Assembly (NCBI GenBank): GCA_023433855.1
Contig: JAEYTV010000488.1
Span: forward strand, 1-6,072
Reading direction: 5' to 3'
Source: Pseudomonadota bacterium
Lineage (GTDB): Bacteria; Pseudomonadota; Alphaproteobacteria; Rhizobiales; Rhizobiaceae
Length of the DNA stretch: 6,072 nucleotides
The notes beneath the pieces were generated by a model. It was not told where the DNA came from. It saw only the letters and a list, made by a program, of their open reading frames with translations, and searched no databases. Below are positions 1-6,072 of the stretch, piece after piece; position 1 is the first letter of the stretch; every line of letters begins with the position of its first letter. A program made the position numbers and the translations under genes.

Positions 1-1
1 G

Positions 2-118
2 TTCATCACCGTCACGACACCGATCACCTTCCTCCTGCTCGCCCGTGCGGCCCTACACCGCGACCGCTTCGAGAACAATCCCGCAGTCCCCCGCCGAGAC
101 CCTTCGCCCGAGCCCTGA
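2..118 (+). CDS. Cation/proton antiporter subunit G, C-terminal fragment (MnhG/PhaG-like)
   Basis: The window opens inside a plus-strand reading frame (frame 2) that runs 38 codons to a TGA at 116-118. The visible protein starts FITVTTPITFLLLARAAL and continues HRDRFENN before a proline- and charge-rich tail. A hydrophobic helix with a 'FIT..TP.T..LLARAA' pattern followed by a basic end is what I recall for the last transmembrane segment of subunit G in the multisubunit Mrp/Mnh/Pha Na+(K+)/H+ antiporters of rhizobia. These are inner-membrane complexes used for pH and cation homeostasis, and subunit G is normally the last gene of that operon. The gene is cut by the window edge, not broken. Only about a third of a normal subunit (100-130 residues) is visible, so the assignment rests on one helix. 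Any other small membrane protein with a similar last helix is possible. Confidence 0.6.
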   Translation, partial: FITVTTPITFLLLARAALHRDRFENNPAVPRRDPSPEP

Positions 119-149
119 AGCATGCCAAGGCCGCACCGCTCCAGCGCCG

Positions 150-475
150 GCTTTCGGTAGCCTTCCAGACGTCGATCCGCTGCCTGACGGATTTTCACGC
201 GGCGGAGCAGCCTGTCGCCGCCCGCAGCTCCACATGGGGCAATGGAACCGAGTGAGCCTATCGTGGCAGTTGAAGCAGGCGCTGGAGATATCCGGAACAA
301 GCAAACGACACGCGCCGAACCGATACGGCCTCCCGCCAATACCTCCAGAAGCAGCGCCGACCAACTCATGCAATCCGTAAAGGACGTGGCGGACCGCACA
401 ATTGCTCATGTCCCAGCGCGGCGGATCGCGTTCCTGCTGGTCGAAAGCCGGAGCACGAGTGTCGGGTATCGGCAT
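150..475 (-). pseudogene. Decayed HxlR-family transcriptional regulator (frameshifted)
   Basis: No single frame encodes this protein, but the conserved blocks of an HxlR winged-helix regulator appear in order on the minus strand. MSNCAVRHVL is at 409-380 in frame A. RIA is at 377-369 in a second frame, followed by an in-frame TGA at 368-366. WSALLLEVLAG is at 363-331 in a third frame, matching the family's 'DKWS.L(V/L)L..L' helix. RPYRFGACRLLVPDIS at 331-284 returns to frame A, matching 'RFgeLrr.vpdIS'. QRLLQ at 284-270 is shifted again, matching 'QRMLTQ'. A degraded recognition/wing region and a basic C-terminus follow, to about 150. Each break is explained by a one-base loss. The original start was probably the ATG at 475-473, which has GGGAG at 487-483 seven bases upstream; an ATG at 499 is the alternative. 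The implied length, about 108-115 residues, fits HxlR proteins. HxlR genes are often divergent from NmrA/QorB-type oxidoreductases (E. coli ytfH beside qorB), which matches the intact gene at 603. The 3' limit is approximate. Confidence 0.72.
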
Positions 476-518
476 GAGGTAGCTCCCGAAGGAAACCATC
501 TCCCTGGAAATTGCCTTC

Positions 519-546
519 TTTACAGCAGGAAGTTGACTTCTATTGT
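519..546 (+). promoter_or_regulatory. Candidate promoter with an internal inverted repeat, for the SDR gene
   Basis: TTTACA at 519-524 (one mismatch to TTGACA) and TATTGT at 541-546 (two mismatches to TATAAT) are 16 bp apart and lie about 57 bp before the ATG at 603. Between the two boxes is a perfect short inverted repeat, GAAGT-TG-ACTTC (529-540). This is a reasonable place for a repressor dimer to sit, for example the HxlR-type regulator whose remnant lies next door. The boxes and the repeat are visible in the sequence; their function is inferred. A 5-bp arm can occur by chance. Confidence 0.35.
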
Positions 547-590
547 AGCGCTGGTCTCCTTTTCAATGCACCGCGCTCCTGTCAGACACA

Positions 591-595
591 AAGGA
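591..595 (+). promoter_or_regulatory. Ribosome binding site of the SDR gene
   Basis: AAGGA at 591-595 is followed by a 7-base spacer and the ATG at 603. This supports that start over the upstream frame that runs through the same region in another phase. Confidence 0.7.
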
Positions 596-602
596 ATTCG
601 TC

Positions 603-1493
603 ATGACAAAGGTTCTCGTTACCGGGGCTAACGGCCATCTAGGCCGCGCCGTCCTCCATCATCTCCTGGAAACCTTCAGGATCCCGTCCACGGACGTTAT
701 CGCTGCCAGCCGCAACCCGTCCAAGCTTGTGGATCTTGCAGCGCAGGGCGTCGAAACGCGGAGCGCGGATTTTGACGACGAAGCTGGCTTGGTCGAGGCC
801 TTTGCAGGCGTGCAACGTGTGCTGATTGTCTCCACCGACGACCTCGCGACGCCAGGCCGGCGCCTTGCCCAGCACCGCCACGCGGTCGCGGCGGCCACCA
901 AGGCCGGCGTCGAGCACATCGCCTACACCTCCATGCCCAACCCCGACAAGTCGCTCGTGAGCTTCGCACCCGATCATCTCGGCACGGAAGATGGGATCAA
1001 GGCCAGCGGCACACCGTACACCATCGTGCGGAATTCCTGGTATCACGACAACTACCTGGTGAGCATGCCCCACAACCTCCAGACCGGACAGTGGTTCACC
1101 GCCATGGGCACAGGAAGGATCAGCAATATCTCGCGCGACGATTGCGGCCGGGCGGCTGCAGCCGTTCTCGCCAGGCCTCCGGCTGGAAACACGACTTTGA
1201 CCCTGACGGGACCAGAGTCGCTGACGGCGGAGGAGATCGCCGAACGCGTTTCTCAAGCGGCAGGCAAGCCCCTCCAGGTCGTTCATGTAAGCGACGAGCA
1301 GCTTGCAGGAGGTCTAGCCGCCGCTGGACTGCCAGACTTTGTCGTGAAGATGCTTGTGTCCACGGAGACTAACGTCAGGGCCGGCAACTTCGATCTGGTG
1401 ACGCGAGACTTCGAGCAATTGACCGGTCAGGAACCGCAGTCTCTCGCCGACTACTTTCGCGAGCGGAAGGCGGAACTGCTAAACCCGAAATAG
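603..1493 (+). CDS. NmrA-like SDR oxidoreductase, QorB/QOR2-type NAD(P)H:quinone oxidoreductase
   Basis: The gene encodes 296 residues. The N-terminus is a Rossmann strand-turn-helix with the atypical-SDR motif TGANGHLG at residues 7-14 (GxxGxxG). An arginine at 37 (AASRNPSK) after the second strand would favour NADP(H). Further family marks are HIAYTS (105-110), the NSWYHDNYL segment, and a C-terminal GLPDFVVKML block. The whole protein aligns by eye with E. coli QorB (YtfG, 286 residues), including the IAYTS, N.WY..NYL and GLPD.....ML positions. QorB reduces quinones with NADPH in the cytoplasm; the substrate of this copy cannot be read from sequence. The length is normal and the frame intact. 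It has its own ribosome site and candidate promoter, and a decayed HxlR regulator sits divergently upstream. It is not in an operon: the next gene, pdxJ, is convergent 100 bp away. An NmrA-type regulatory (non-catalytic) role is possible but less likely given the QorB similarity. Confidence 0.88.
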   Translation: MTKVLVTGANGHLGRAVLHHLLETFRIPSTDVIAASRNPSKLVDLAAQGVETRSADFDDEAGLVEAFAGVQRVLIVSTDDLATPGRRLAQHRHAVAAATKAGVEHIAYTSMPNPDKSLVSFAPDHLGTEDGIKASGTPYTIVRNSWYHDNYLVSMPHNLQTGQWFTAMGTGRISNISRDDCGRAAAAVLARPPAGNTTLTLTGPESLTAEEIAERVSQAAGKPLQVVHVSDEQLAGGLAAAGLPDFVVKMLVSTETNVRAGNFDLVTRDFEQLTGQEPQSLADYFRERKAELLNPK

Positions 1494-1593
1494 GATGCGA
1501 TCGTCTCGTGCAGCCTCTGCCGGGCTCGAATGCGCGGGACAGACCTGGGAACTCGACCTCCTGACGCCGGTCCTGCGGCAAGCAGTACCTGAC

Positions 1594-2346
1594 CTAGACG
1601 CTTTGGCCACACGCCCGGCGGAAACGGCGAACCGTCTCGGCCAGGCCGAATTCAAGGGCATCGGCTGTCAGTCCGTGGCCGATGGAAACCTCTGCAAGAT
1701 AGGGAATGCGCGTCACCAGCGCCGGCAGGTTTGCGACGGTCAGATCGTGGCCGGCATTCACTTGCATCCCTTCCGCTCGCGCAGCGTCCGCGGTTTGCCC
1801 CAGCAGTTCCACGATCTCCGCCGCCTTTTCGGGGTGATCGTAGCAGCCGCCATAGGGACCGGTATAGAGCTCGATGCGATCCGCTCCGGTCGCCCTCGCC
1901 AGCCGCACCGCCGCCACGTCACCGTCGCCGTCTGCAAACAGCGATACCCGCATGCCCTTGGCCTTCAGCCGCGCGACAATCGGCTTCAGCATCTCGCCGT
2001 CGCTGCGGAAGTTAAAGCCATGGTCGGAGGTGGGCTGGCCTGGATCGTCCGGGACAAGCGTCACCTGCTCCGGTTCCGTCCGTTCGCAGAGCGTGAGAAA
2101 ATCTTCGCTCGGATAGCCCTCGATATTGAATTCGGCCTGCGGGAATTCGTCGTCCATCAGTGCACGGATCACCGGAAGGTCGGAGAAGCGGATGTGTCGT
2201 TGATCCGGCCGCGGATGCACCGTCAGGCCGCTGGCGCCCGCCTGCAGTGCAATTCGTCCCAGATGCTCCAGGCTCGGCCATGGCAGGTCGCGCCGATTGC
2301 GCAACATGGCAATGGCATTGATGTTGACAGAGAGCATGGTCGGCAT
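1594..2346 (-). CDS. pdxJ: Pyridoxine 5'-phosphate synthase
   Basis: PdxJ condenses 1-deoxy-D-xylulose 5-phosphate with 3-amino-2-oxopropyl phosphate to make pyridoxine 5'-phosphate in the DXP-dependent vitamin B6 pathway. It is a cytoplasmic TIM-barrel enzyme. The 250-residue product has the family blocks in order: [11 protein letters not shown] near the N-terminus, [13 protein letters not shown] (catalytic-loop His and Arg), FNIEGYP (Glu), [32 protein letters not shown] and [12 protein letters not shown] at the C-terminal phosphate-binding end. The N-terminal motif reads NINA where E. coli has NIDH. This agrees with the rhizobial subgroup as I recall it and is not a sign of decay. The start ATG at 2346 has GGAAG a few bases upstream; an ATG three codons inside is the alternative. 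Transcription is convergent with the SDR gene, and a 262-bp gap separates it from the helicase gene upstream, so it probably has its own promoter. Confidence 0.96.
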   Translation of the reverse strand: MPTMLSVNINAIAMLRNRRDLPWPSLEHLGRIALQAGASGLTVHPRPDQRHIRFSDLPVIRALMDDEFPQAEFNIEGYPSEDFLTLCERTEPEQVTLVPDDPGQPTSDHGFNFRSDGEMLKPIVARLKAKGMRVSLFADGDGDVAAVRLARATGADRIELYTGPYGGCYDHPEKAAEIVELLGQTADAARAEGMQVNAGHDLTVANLPALVTRIPYLAEVSIGHGLTADALEFGLAETVRRFRRACGQSV

Positions 2347-2608
2347 GGCTGGGCTTCCGGGAACAAGGATCGTCCGTCAGGTTTAGGCCAGCCCCGGTTC
2401 GAATGCCAATGAGTTTCGCGCATGCAGCCATCTTCGCCTTTGATGGTCTGCCCGTGCGTCCTACAAGCGAGTGCGAGGCGCACCTGGCCCGCATTGACAT
2501 TACAGTCAGTCCGGGATCAGCCGTCGCCAAGGCGGCGCCATCAGCGGGAGCGCGAAATGGCGCTCCTTGCGTTGATGCCGCAGCGATGGGACCAATGGGC
2601 GTTGCCTG
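2347..2608. other. Intergenic region between pdxJ and the helicase gene
   Basis: No gene is supported in these 262 bp on either strand; the open frames crossing it have no recognisable protein pattern. The only promoter-like pair I see for pdxJ is weak. On the minus strand, TTGGCA at 2409-2404 is one mismatch from TTGACA, with a poor -10 (CTAAAC, 2386-2381) 17 bp downstream. There is also a 7-bp perfect hairpin (2547-2566), listed separately. No tRNA or riboswitch could be supported. Confidence 0.5.
2547..2566 (-). terminator. Hairpin downstream of the helicase gene, weak terminator candidate
   Basis: GGAGCGC (2547-2553) pairs perfectly with GCGCTCC (2560-2566) around a 6-base loop, 43 bp beyond the helicase stop codon. 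The stem is GC-rich, but no T-run follows it on the minus strand. It would therefore be a poor intrinsic terminator and may instead be a 3'-end stabilising structure or chance. Confidence 0.25.
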
Positions 2609-3733
2609 TCACTTGACGATGGTGATCGTTTCCGCCGCACGGGTGATCGCGGTATAGAGCCAGCGTTCGCGTGTGTCGCGGAAAGCCCAGCTCTCGTCGA
2701 ACAACACGACGTTGTTCCACTGCGAACCCTGCGCCTTGTGGACGGTCAACGCATAACCGAAATCGAATTCGTCATAGCGCTTTCGCGTCGACCATGGAAT
2801 TTCCTCCTCGCTCTCGAAGGCCGCCTTCAGCAGCTTGATCTTCGCCGCGCCGCGATCCATGTCGTCGTCTTCAGGACGGATCATCAGGTTGATGCCTGGC
2901 TTCACCGTTTCCCGCGACGAGCTCATGACCTGCCACAGCGAGCCGTTGAGCAATCCTTTGACCTGGTCGTTGCGAAGGCAGACGAGCTTGTCGCCGGATT
3001 GCGGATAACCGGTGCTGAAGCCCTTGAGCTCGCGGAGGCGCTGATTGTAGCGCTTGCGCGTCTTGTTGGTGCCGACAAGCACCTGATCCGCCTCGAGCAC
3101 AAGCGGTTGGGTGACCTGGTCGCGCGAAATCACCTGCGCTGTCCCGTAGTCCCCATACATGATGTCCCGGCCCTCGCGGACATTCATCGCCAGCTGGATG
3201 ATAGGATTGTCGCGGGCCTGACGGTGGATCTCCGTCAGCAGGTAATCCGGGTCCTGCTCGGTGAAAAAGCCTCCGCCCGACACCGGCGGCAGCTGCCCCG
3301 GATCGCCGAGCACCAGGATGGGCGTGCCGAAGCTCATCAGGTCCTTGCCGAGTTGCTCGTCGACCATGGAGCATTCATCGATGATGATGAGCGCCGCCTT
3401 GGCAACCGGGCTCTGGCGGTTGATCGAAAACATCGGCGCGATGGAGGTCTTGCCGGTTTCCTCGTCCTCCACCGCCTCCTCGCCGCGCGGACGATAGATC
3501 AGCGAGTGAATCGTCTTTGCGTTCTTCGCGCCGCGCGAGCGCAGGACCTGCGCCGCCTTTCCGGTGAAGGCCGCGAAAAGAACCTCGCCATCCACATGCT
3601 CGGCAAAATGTTTCGCCAGCGTCGTCTTGCCCGTGCCAGCGTACCCGAACAGCCGGAAGACCTGGCTTCGACCATCCTTTAGCCAGCGTGAAACGGCCTT
3701 GAGGGCCTCGTCCTGTTGGGGAGCGAATTGCAT
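2609..3733 (-). CDS. ATP-dependent RecD/Dda-like DNA helicase (SF1, AAA ATPase)
   Basis: From the ATG at 3733 the product is 374 residues, a compact single-polypeptide SF1 helicase. Walker A is GYAGTGKTT (30-38). The Ia region is AFTGKAAQVL. Walker B is IIIDECSM (116-123). Motif III is GDPGQLPPV (143-151), followed by LLTEIHRQ. The C-terminal half ends with the 2B/UvrD_C_2-type motif TVHKAQGSQW (about 330-339) and YTAITRA (360-366), which carries the arginine finger. This order is typical of RecD/TraA/Dda enzymes that unwind DNA 5' to 3'. It lacks the long N-terminal part of RecD2, so it is closer to Dda in size. I chose ATG 3733 because the protein MQFAPQQDEAL begins a normal 'Q..A' motif there, although no clear Shine-Dalgarno precedes it. 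A TTG at 3793 would add 20 unconserved-looking residues and overlap the upstream stop (TTGA). It follows the nitrile hydratase accessory gene by 56 bp on the same strand. Its cellular role is unknown; repair or replication is likely. Confidence 0.9.
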   Translation of the reverse strand: MQFAPQQDEALKAVSRWLKDGRSQVFRLFGYAGTGKTTLAKHFAEHVDGEVLFAAFTGKAAQVLRSRGAKNAKTIHSLIYRPRGEEAVEDEETGKTSIAPMFSINRQSPVAKAALIIIDECSMVDEQLGKDLMSFGTPILVLGDPGQLPPVSGGGFFTEQDPDYLLTEIHRQARDNPIIQLAMNVREGRDIMYGDYGTAQVISRDQVTQPLVLEADQVLVGTNKTRKRYNQRLRELKGFSTGYPQSGDKLVCLRNDQVKGLLNGSLWQVMSSSRETVKPGINLMIRPEDDDMDRGAAKIKLLKAAFESEEEIPWSTRKRYDEFDFGYALTVHKAQGSQWNNVVLFDESWAFRDTRERWLYTAITRAAETITIVK

Positions 3734-3789
3734 GGCCGCGACTTGGCAGGATTCGCCTGCAAAGCGCAACCGAAAAGAACGAAAGAGGA

Positions 3790-4197
3790 TCAAGCGGTGG
3801 AAACCGCTCCTGTCTGGATCGTGGCCCGCGTAAGCGGATCATTCTCCAATTCGATGGGTGTGCCATGCGGCGTCGCTTCGGCTGCGCGCTGCCAGCTCTG
3901 CTGCAGATCAAGTATCGTCTGGGCATCGGCAACGCCCTTCATCACGAGAAGGCCGGAAAGTGCCGCTACCCAGCAATCGAAATAGTCGCTGCCGTCCTCG
4001 GCGCGGCCCGGCCGATGCACCTCGGCAGAAAGCGCCTGCGCCCATTCGTTCCAGGAGAACAGCTCCTTGTCGTGGAGATGAACCGTCAAGGCGAATGCTT
4101 CTGCGGCCCATGGTTCGGGAAAGATCGGGTCACCTTCCGGTGACGTCGGCAGGCCGATCGACGAGGCCAACGGCGACGGGATCTCACACACGCTCAA
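3790..4197 (-). CDS. Nitrile hydratase accessory protein (activator/metallochaperone)
   Basis: This small protein (135 residues from the chosen start) matches the nitrile hydratase accessory family. It has a proline-rich lead (CEIPSPLAS), then the signature FPEPWAAEAFALTVHLH, WNEWAQALSAEV and the segment DYFDCWVAALSGLLV. Such proteins resemble the N-terminal part of the beta subunit. In cobalt enzymes they assist metal insertion into alpha and oxidation of the ligand cysteines, often through an alpha-accessory complex. The start is not obvious. TTG at 4197 has GGGAG (4209-4205) with an ideal 7-base spacer and gives [12 protein letters not shown] at 4215 has no ribosome site, and GTG at 4191 is spaced about 13 bases from GGGAG. 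All three lie inside the end of the beta gene (stop at 4184-4186), so the two are translationally coupled. The hairpin near its stop is described under findings. Confidence 0.9.
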   Translation of the reverse strand: MSVCEIPSPLASSIGLPTSPEGDPIFPEPWAAEAFALTVHLHDKELFSWNEWAQALSAEVHRPGRAEDGSDYFDCWVAALSGLLVMKGVADAQTILDLQQSWQRAAEATPHGTPIELENDPLTRATIQTGAVSTA

Positions 4198-4843
4198 GAT
4201 AGCTCTCCCAGGCATCGATGGAGACGGTCAGTGCGGGGTCGGCCCCCTCACCCCAGATCTCGCCAGCTTCGAAAACCACTGTATACACCCACTGGGGGTT
4301 CTCACCCTGCCCGTGCGCGTTGTCGTCCGGGAAAACATATGAACCCTGCACCGCTTCGACGATGCCGGTCTTCGCCCGGGCATAACGCGGCAGCCGCGTG
4401 TGGGTCTCGGGATTGAAGTTCCGCGTCCGCACCCGGTCTCCGACAGAAAAGCGCGGCGCAGTCTCGACCGGGCGATCGCAGGGACCGCCGCGCCTCAGGA
4501 CATCCGGCACCATGTCCGCCGTCAGCACGCGCTTCGGCAGTGCCGACCCCTTCAGTTCGTGCCCGGCTGCAATTTCCTCCTCCGTCACAAAGCCATGCCG
4601 CTCCAGCAGGGTCTCGAGTGCGCGGATCCAGATCTCGTAATAGCTCGCCTTGAGGTAATCGGCAGGCGGGATGTTCTCGCGTGCGTGCCGGCTTTCGTCG
4701 ATTGACCATGCGCCGAACGCACCGCAGGAGAGCGTGATGCCAAGCGCCTGCTTCTCCCACTCGGCATGAAAATACGGCTCGTTCGGCTCGGGCGCGACCG
4801 GACCAAACCCCATCTGCCCGCCGAGGTCGTGCGGACCGTTCAT
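4184..4843 (-). CDS. nthB: Nitrile hydratase subunit beta
   Basis: The 219-residue product has the beta-subunit architecture. The conserved opening is [16 protein letters not shown]. The helical N-terminal domain contains [11 protein letters not shown] and [12 protein letters not shown], then [21 protein letters not shown] linker leads to the SH3-like C-terminal domain with [27 protein letters not shown] and a final WESYLERV. Arg52 (in SRHARE) sits where family beta subunits have the arginine that bonds to the oxidised cysteines of alpha; the HTRLPRYAR arginines are the second such region. Beta forms the heterodimer (or tetramer) with alpha and lines the active site that hydrates nitriles to amides. 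Its ATG overlaps the alpha stop as ATGA (4843-4840), with GGAG eight bases upstream, and its 3' end contains the start of the accessory gene. Length is normal and nothing is missing. Confidence 0.96.
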   Translation of the reverse strand: MNGPHDLGGQMGFGPVAPEPNEPYFHAEWEKQALGITLSCGAFGAWSIDESRHARENIPPADYLKASYYEIWIRALETLLERHGFVTEEEIAAGHELKGSALPKRVLTADMVPDVLRRGGPCDRPVETAPRFSVGDRVRTRNFNPETHTRLPRYARAKTGIVEAVQGSYVFPDDNAHGQGENPQWVYTVVFEAGEIWGEGADPALTVSIDAWESYLERV

Positions 4844-5475
4844 GGCGCACGCTCCGGAGCGAGTGGCAGCCCGGTGCCGATCATCGAATCGCGCGTTACA
4901 AGATCCGCGAGCGCCTCCTGATCCATGGCTTCGGTCCCCTCCGGCCGTACCGGCACCACGAGATAGCGGAGTTCCGCGGTCGAATCCCATACGCGGATCT
5001 TCTTGCTTTCCGGCAGCGTCAGCCCAAATTCCGTAAGCACCCCACGTGGATCGATGACGGCACGCGATCGATAGGCGGGCGCCTTGTACCAGACGGGCGG
5101 CAGGCCGAGCACCGACCAGGGATAACAGGAACACAACGTACAAACCACGAGATTATGGGTGTCCGGAGTGTTGAACACCGCGCGCATATGTTCGCCCTGT
5201 CGGCCCGCGTAACCGAGGCTGGCGATCGCCGCCGTGGCATCGCGCTTCAGCCACTCGGCGAAGTCCGGATCGCTCCAGGCTTTCGCCACCACGCGGGCCC
5301 CGTTGCGTGGCCCGATCCACGTCTCATAGGTCTCGACGATCGCGTCGATCGCCGCCGTGTCGATCAAGCCCTTGGCCAGAAGCACCGTTTCCAGCGCCTT
5401 CACCCTCGCGTGCATGTCGCTGTAGCGGTTGTCGTGATGCTCATGGTGGTGATCGTGATGATGATCGTCCGACAT
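4840..5475 (-). CDS. nthA: Nitrile hydratase subunit alpha, cobalt type
   Basis: The 211-residue alpha subunit carries the catalytic metal site [10 protein letters not shown]. Cys112, Cys115 and Cys117 and the backbone of Ser116 bind the metal, and in the mature enzyme two of the cysteines are oxidised to sulfenic and sulfinic forms. The threonine at 113 (CTLCSC rather than CSLCSC) marks the cobalt(III) class. The site is followed by [17 protein letters not shown], standard for the family. The first 14 residues hold eight histidines ([14 protein letters not shown]), which could bind or buffer cobalt; this is inference. Helical family blocks such as [14 protein letters not shown] and [13 protein letters not shown] come next. 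The ATG at 5475 has GGAG six bases upstream, and the exporter gene ends only 11 bp before it. Thiocyanate hydrolase gamma is the closest alternative family. The adjacent complete beta and accessory genes favour nitrile hydratase. The enzyme is cytoplasmic; natural nitriles such as plant-derived indole-3-acetonitrile are possible substrates. Confidence 0.96.
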   Translation of the reverse strand: MSDDHHHDHHHEHHDNRYSDMHARVKALETVLLAKGLIDTAAIDAIVETYETWIGPRNGARVVAKAWSDPDFAEWLKRDATAAIASLGYAGRQGEHMRAVFNTPDTHNLVVCTLCSCYPWSVLGLPPVWYKAPAYRSRAVIDPRGVLTEFGLTLPESKKIRVWDSTAELRYLVVPVRPEGTEAMDQEALADLVTRDSMIGTGLPLAPERAP

Positions 5476-5486
5476 CGCATTCTCCT

Positions 5487-6072
5487 TTACCGCAACATCG
5501 GCCAGAGGCTCGCGACAAGCAAGACCGCCATGGTGATGTTGAACCACTTGAGCCGCACCGGCACGGACAGCCACTCGCGAAGCGCAGAGCCGAAGCCAGC
5601 CCAGGTCGACACGCTTGGCAGATTGACGGCAGCAAACGCAACCCCGACCATCAGCACCGTAGGCAGGTAGTAGTCGGGATCCGTGTACGTAGCCATGGCT
5701 GTCACGGCCATCACCCAGGCCTTTGGATTGACCCACTGGAATGCTGCGGCACCCAGGAACGTCATGGGGCGCCCGCCGGCCTCGCCCTCCGCGAGGCTTC
5801 TCGAGCTGCCGATCTTCCAGGCGATCCACAAGAGATAGGCTCCGCCAGCAAACTTCAGAACGTGATACACGAGCGGAACGGTTTCCAGCAAGGCGCCGAG
5901 GCCGAGGCCGACGCCGATCAGCAGCGACAGAAAGCCCGCACCGATACCGAGCATATGTGGAATCGTCCGCGCAAACCCGAAATTCACGCCCGAAGCAAAC
6001 AGCATCATGTTATTAGGCCCGGGCGTGATCGAGGTTGTAAAGGCGAATAGGACAAGGGCCACAAAGGTGTCC
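5487..6072 (-). CDS. LysE/RhtB-family exporter, 5' end outside the window
   Basis: This is an integral membrane protein with about six hydrophobic segments. It carries the family hallmark [11 protein letters not shown] early in the first helix, then [20 protein letters not shown], a [18 protein letters not shown] helix, [15 protein letters not shown] in the fourth segment (the conserved QxxNPKxW), and a last helix ending SLWPMLR. LysE/RhtB proteins export amino acids or related small molecules across the inner membrane. The frame stays open to the window edge (complete codons to 6071, reading [11 protein letters not shown]). The GTG at 6062 is probably not the start; homologues have several residues before this point, so only the first few residues should be missing. 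About 195 residues are visible of a usual 200-210. It is the first visible gene of the nitrile hydratase operon, 11 bp before alpha. The substrate cannot be deduced. Confidence 0.9.
   Translation of the reverse strand, partial: DTFVALVLFAFTTSITPGPNNMMLFASGVNFGFARTIPHMLGIGAGFLSLLIGVGLGLGALLETVPLVYHVLKFAGGAYLLWIAWKIGSSRSLAEGEAGGRPMTFLGAAAFQWVNPKAWVMAVTAMATYTDPDYYLPTVLMVGVAFAAVNLPSVSTWAGFGSALREWLSVPVRLKWFNITMAVLLVASLWPMLR

Noticed and set aside
53..499. A 148-codon minus-strand open frame starting MVSFGSYLMP
   Set aside because: Only its parts at 409-380 and 331-284 look like protein (HxlR blocks). The rest is out-of-frame readthrough of the decayed regulator, so I report a pseudogene instead of a gene.
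242..631. A 129-codon plus-strand open frame overlapping the SDR start
   Set aside because: It lies opposite the hxlR remnant, shows no family pattern, and has a poor start context. It runs 29 bases into the SDR gene in another frame.
1494..1593. Possible bidirectional terminator between the convergent SDR and pdxJ genes
   Set aside because: Only a 4-bp GCCG/CGGC stem is seen, with no T-run on either strand.
1495..2412. A 305-codon plus-strand open frame opposite pdxJ
   Set aside because: It is the antisense of a clear pdxJ; composition is Arg/His-rich as expected for a GC-rich shadow frame and no motif is visible.
2390..2415. GGTTCGAAT, resembling a tRNA T-loop, upstream of pdxJ
   Set aside because: The flanks do not pair into a T-stem and no acceptor, D or anticodon arm can be built around it, so neither a tRNA nor an attachment-site fragment is supported.
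2738..3682. A 314-codon plus-strand open frame opposite the helicase
   Set aside because: It is antisense to an intact helicase with all motifs; the Leu/Arg/His-rich product has no recognisable domain.
4840..5475. Thiocyanate hydrolase gamma subunit as an alternative for the alpha gene
   Set aside because: A single complete beta subunit plus a nitrile hydratase-type accessory protein follow, which fits nitrile hydratase better than the three-subunit thiocyanate hydrolase.
1..6072. CRISPR arrays, insertion sequences, phage or toxin-antitoxin genes
   Set aside because: No direct repeats with spacers, transposase motifs or terminal inverted repeats were seen; all intact genes are ordinary chromosomal families.

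Overview
The window looks like chromosomal DNA from an alphaproteobacterium of the Rhizobiales (Rhizobium/Ensifer/Shinella-like). The reasons are the GC-rich coding style, the rhizobial form of PdxJ (N-terminal [11 protein letters not shown] rather than the enterobacterial VNIDHIATLRN), and a cobalt-type nitrile hydratase operon. Genus assignment is inference from protein style only.

Layout. (1) Positions 2-118, plus strand: the last 38 codons of what looks like subunit G of an Mrp/Mnh/Pha cation/proton antiporter. (2) About 150-475, minus strand: a decayed HxlR-family regulator whose conserved blocks now lie in three reading frames. (3) 603-1493, plus: an intact NmrA-like SDR oxidoreductase resembling E. 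coli QorB (NAD(P)H:quinone oxidoreductase 2), divergent from the dead regulator. (4) 1594-2346, minus: pdxJ, convergent with the SDR gene. (5) 2347-2608: a 262-bp gap with no gene seen. (6) 6072-2609, minus: a compact cluster in the order LysE/RhtB-family exporter (5' end outside the window), nitrile hydratase alpha, nitrile hydratase beta, nitrile hydratase accessory/activator, and RecD/Dda-like SF1 helicase.

How the genes work together. The alpha and beta subunits form the nitrile hydratase, which converts nitriles to amides. The accessory protein is expected to help load and mature the Co(III) centre on alpha. The 11-bp gap from lysE to alpha, the ATGA overlap from alpha to beta, and the nested start of the accessory gene inside beta all indicate one translationally coupled transcript. 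The LysE-type exporter at its head may move a substrate or product, but this is not shown. No amidase or nitrilase lies in the window, so the fate of the amide is unknown. The helicase follows after 56 bp and has no obvious functional link. PdxJ acts in vitamin B6 synthesis and is unrelated.

I do not see a wholly new system. The least ordinary observations are the frameshifted hxlR remnant beside an intact target-like gene, and the exporter-nitrile hydratase-helicase arrangement.
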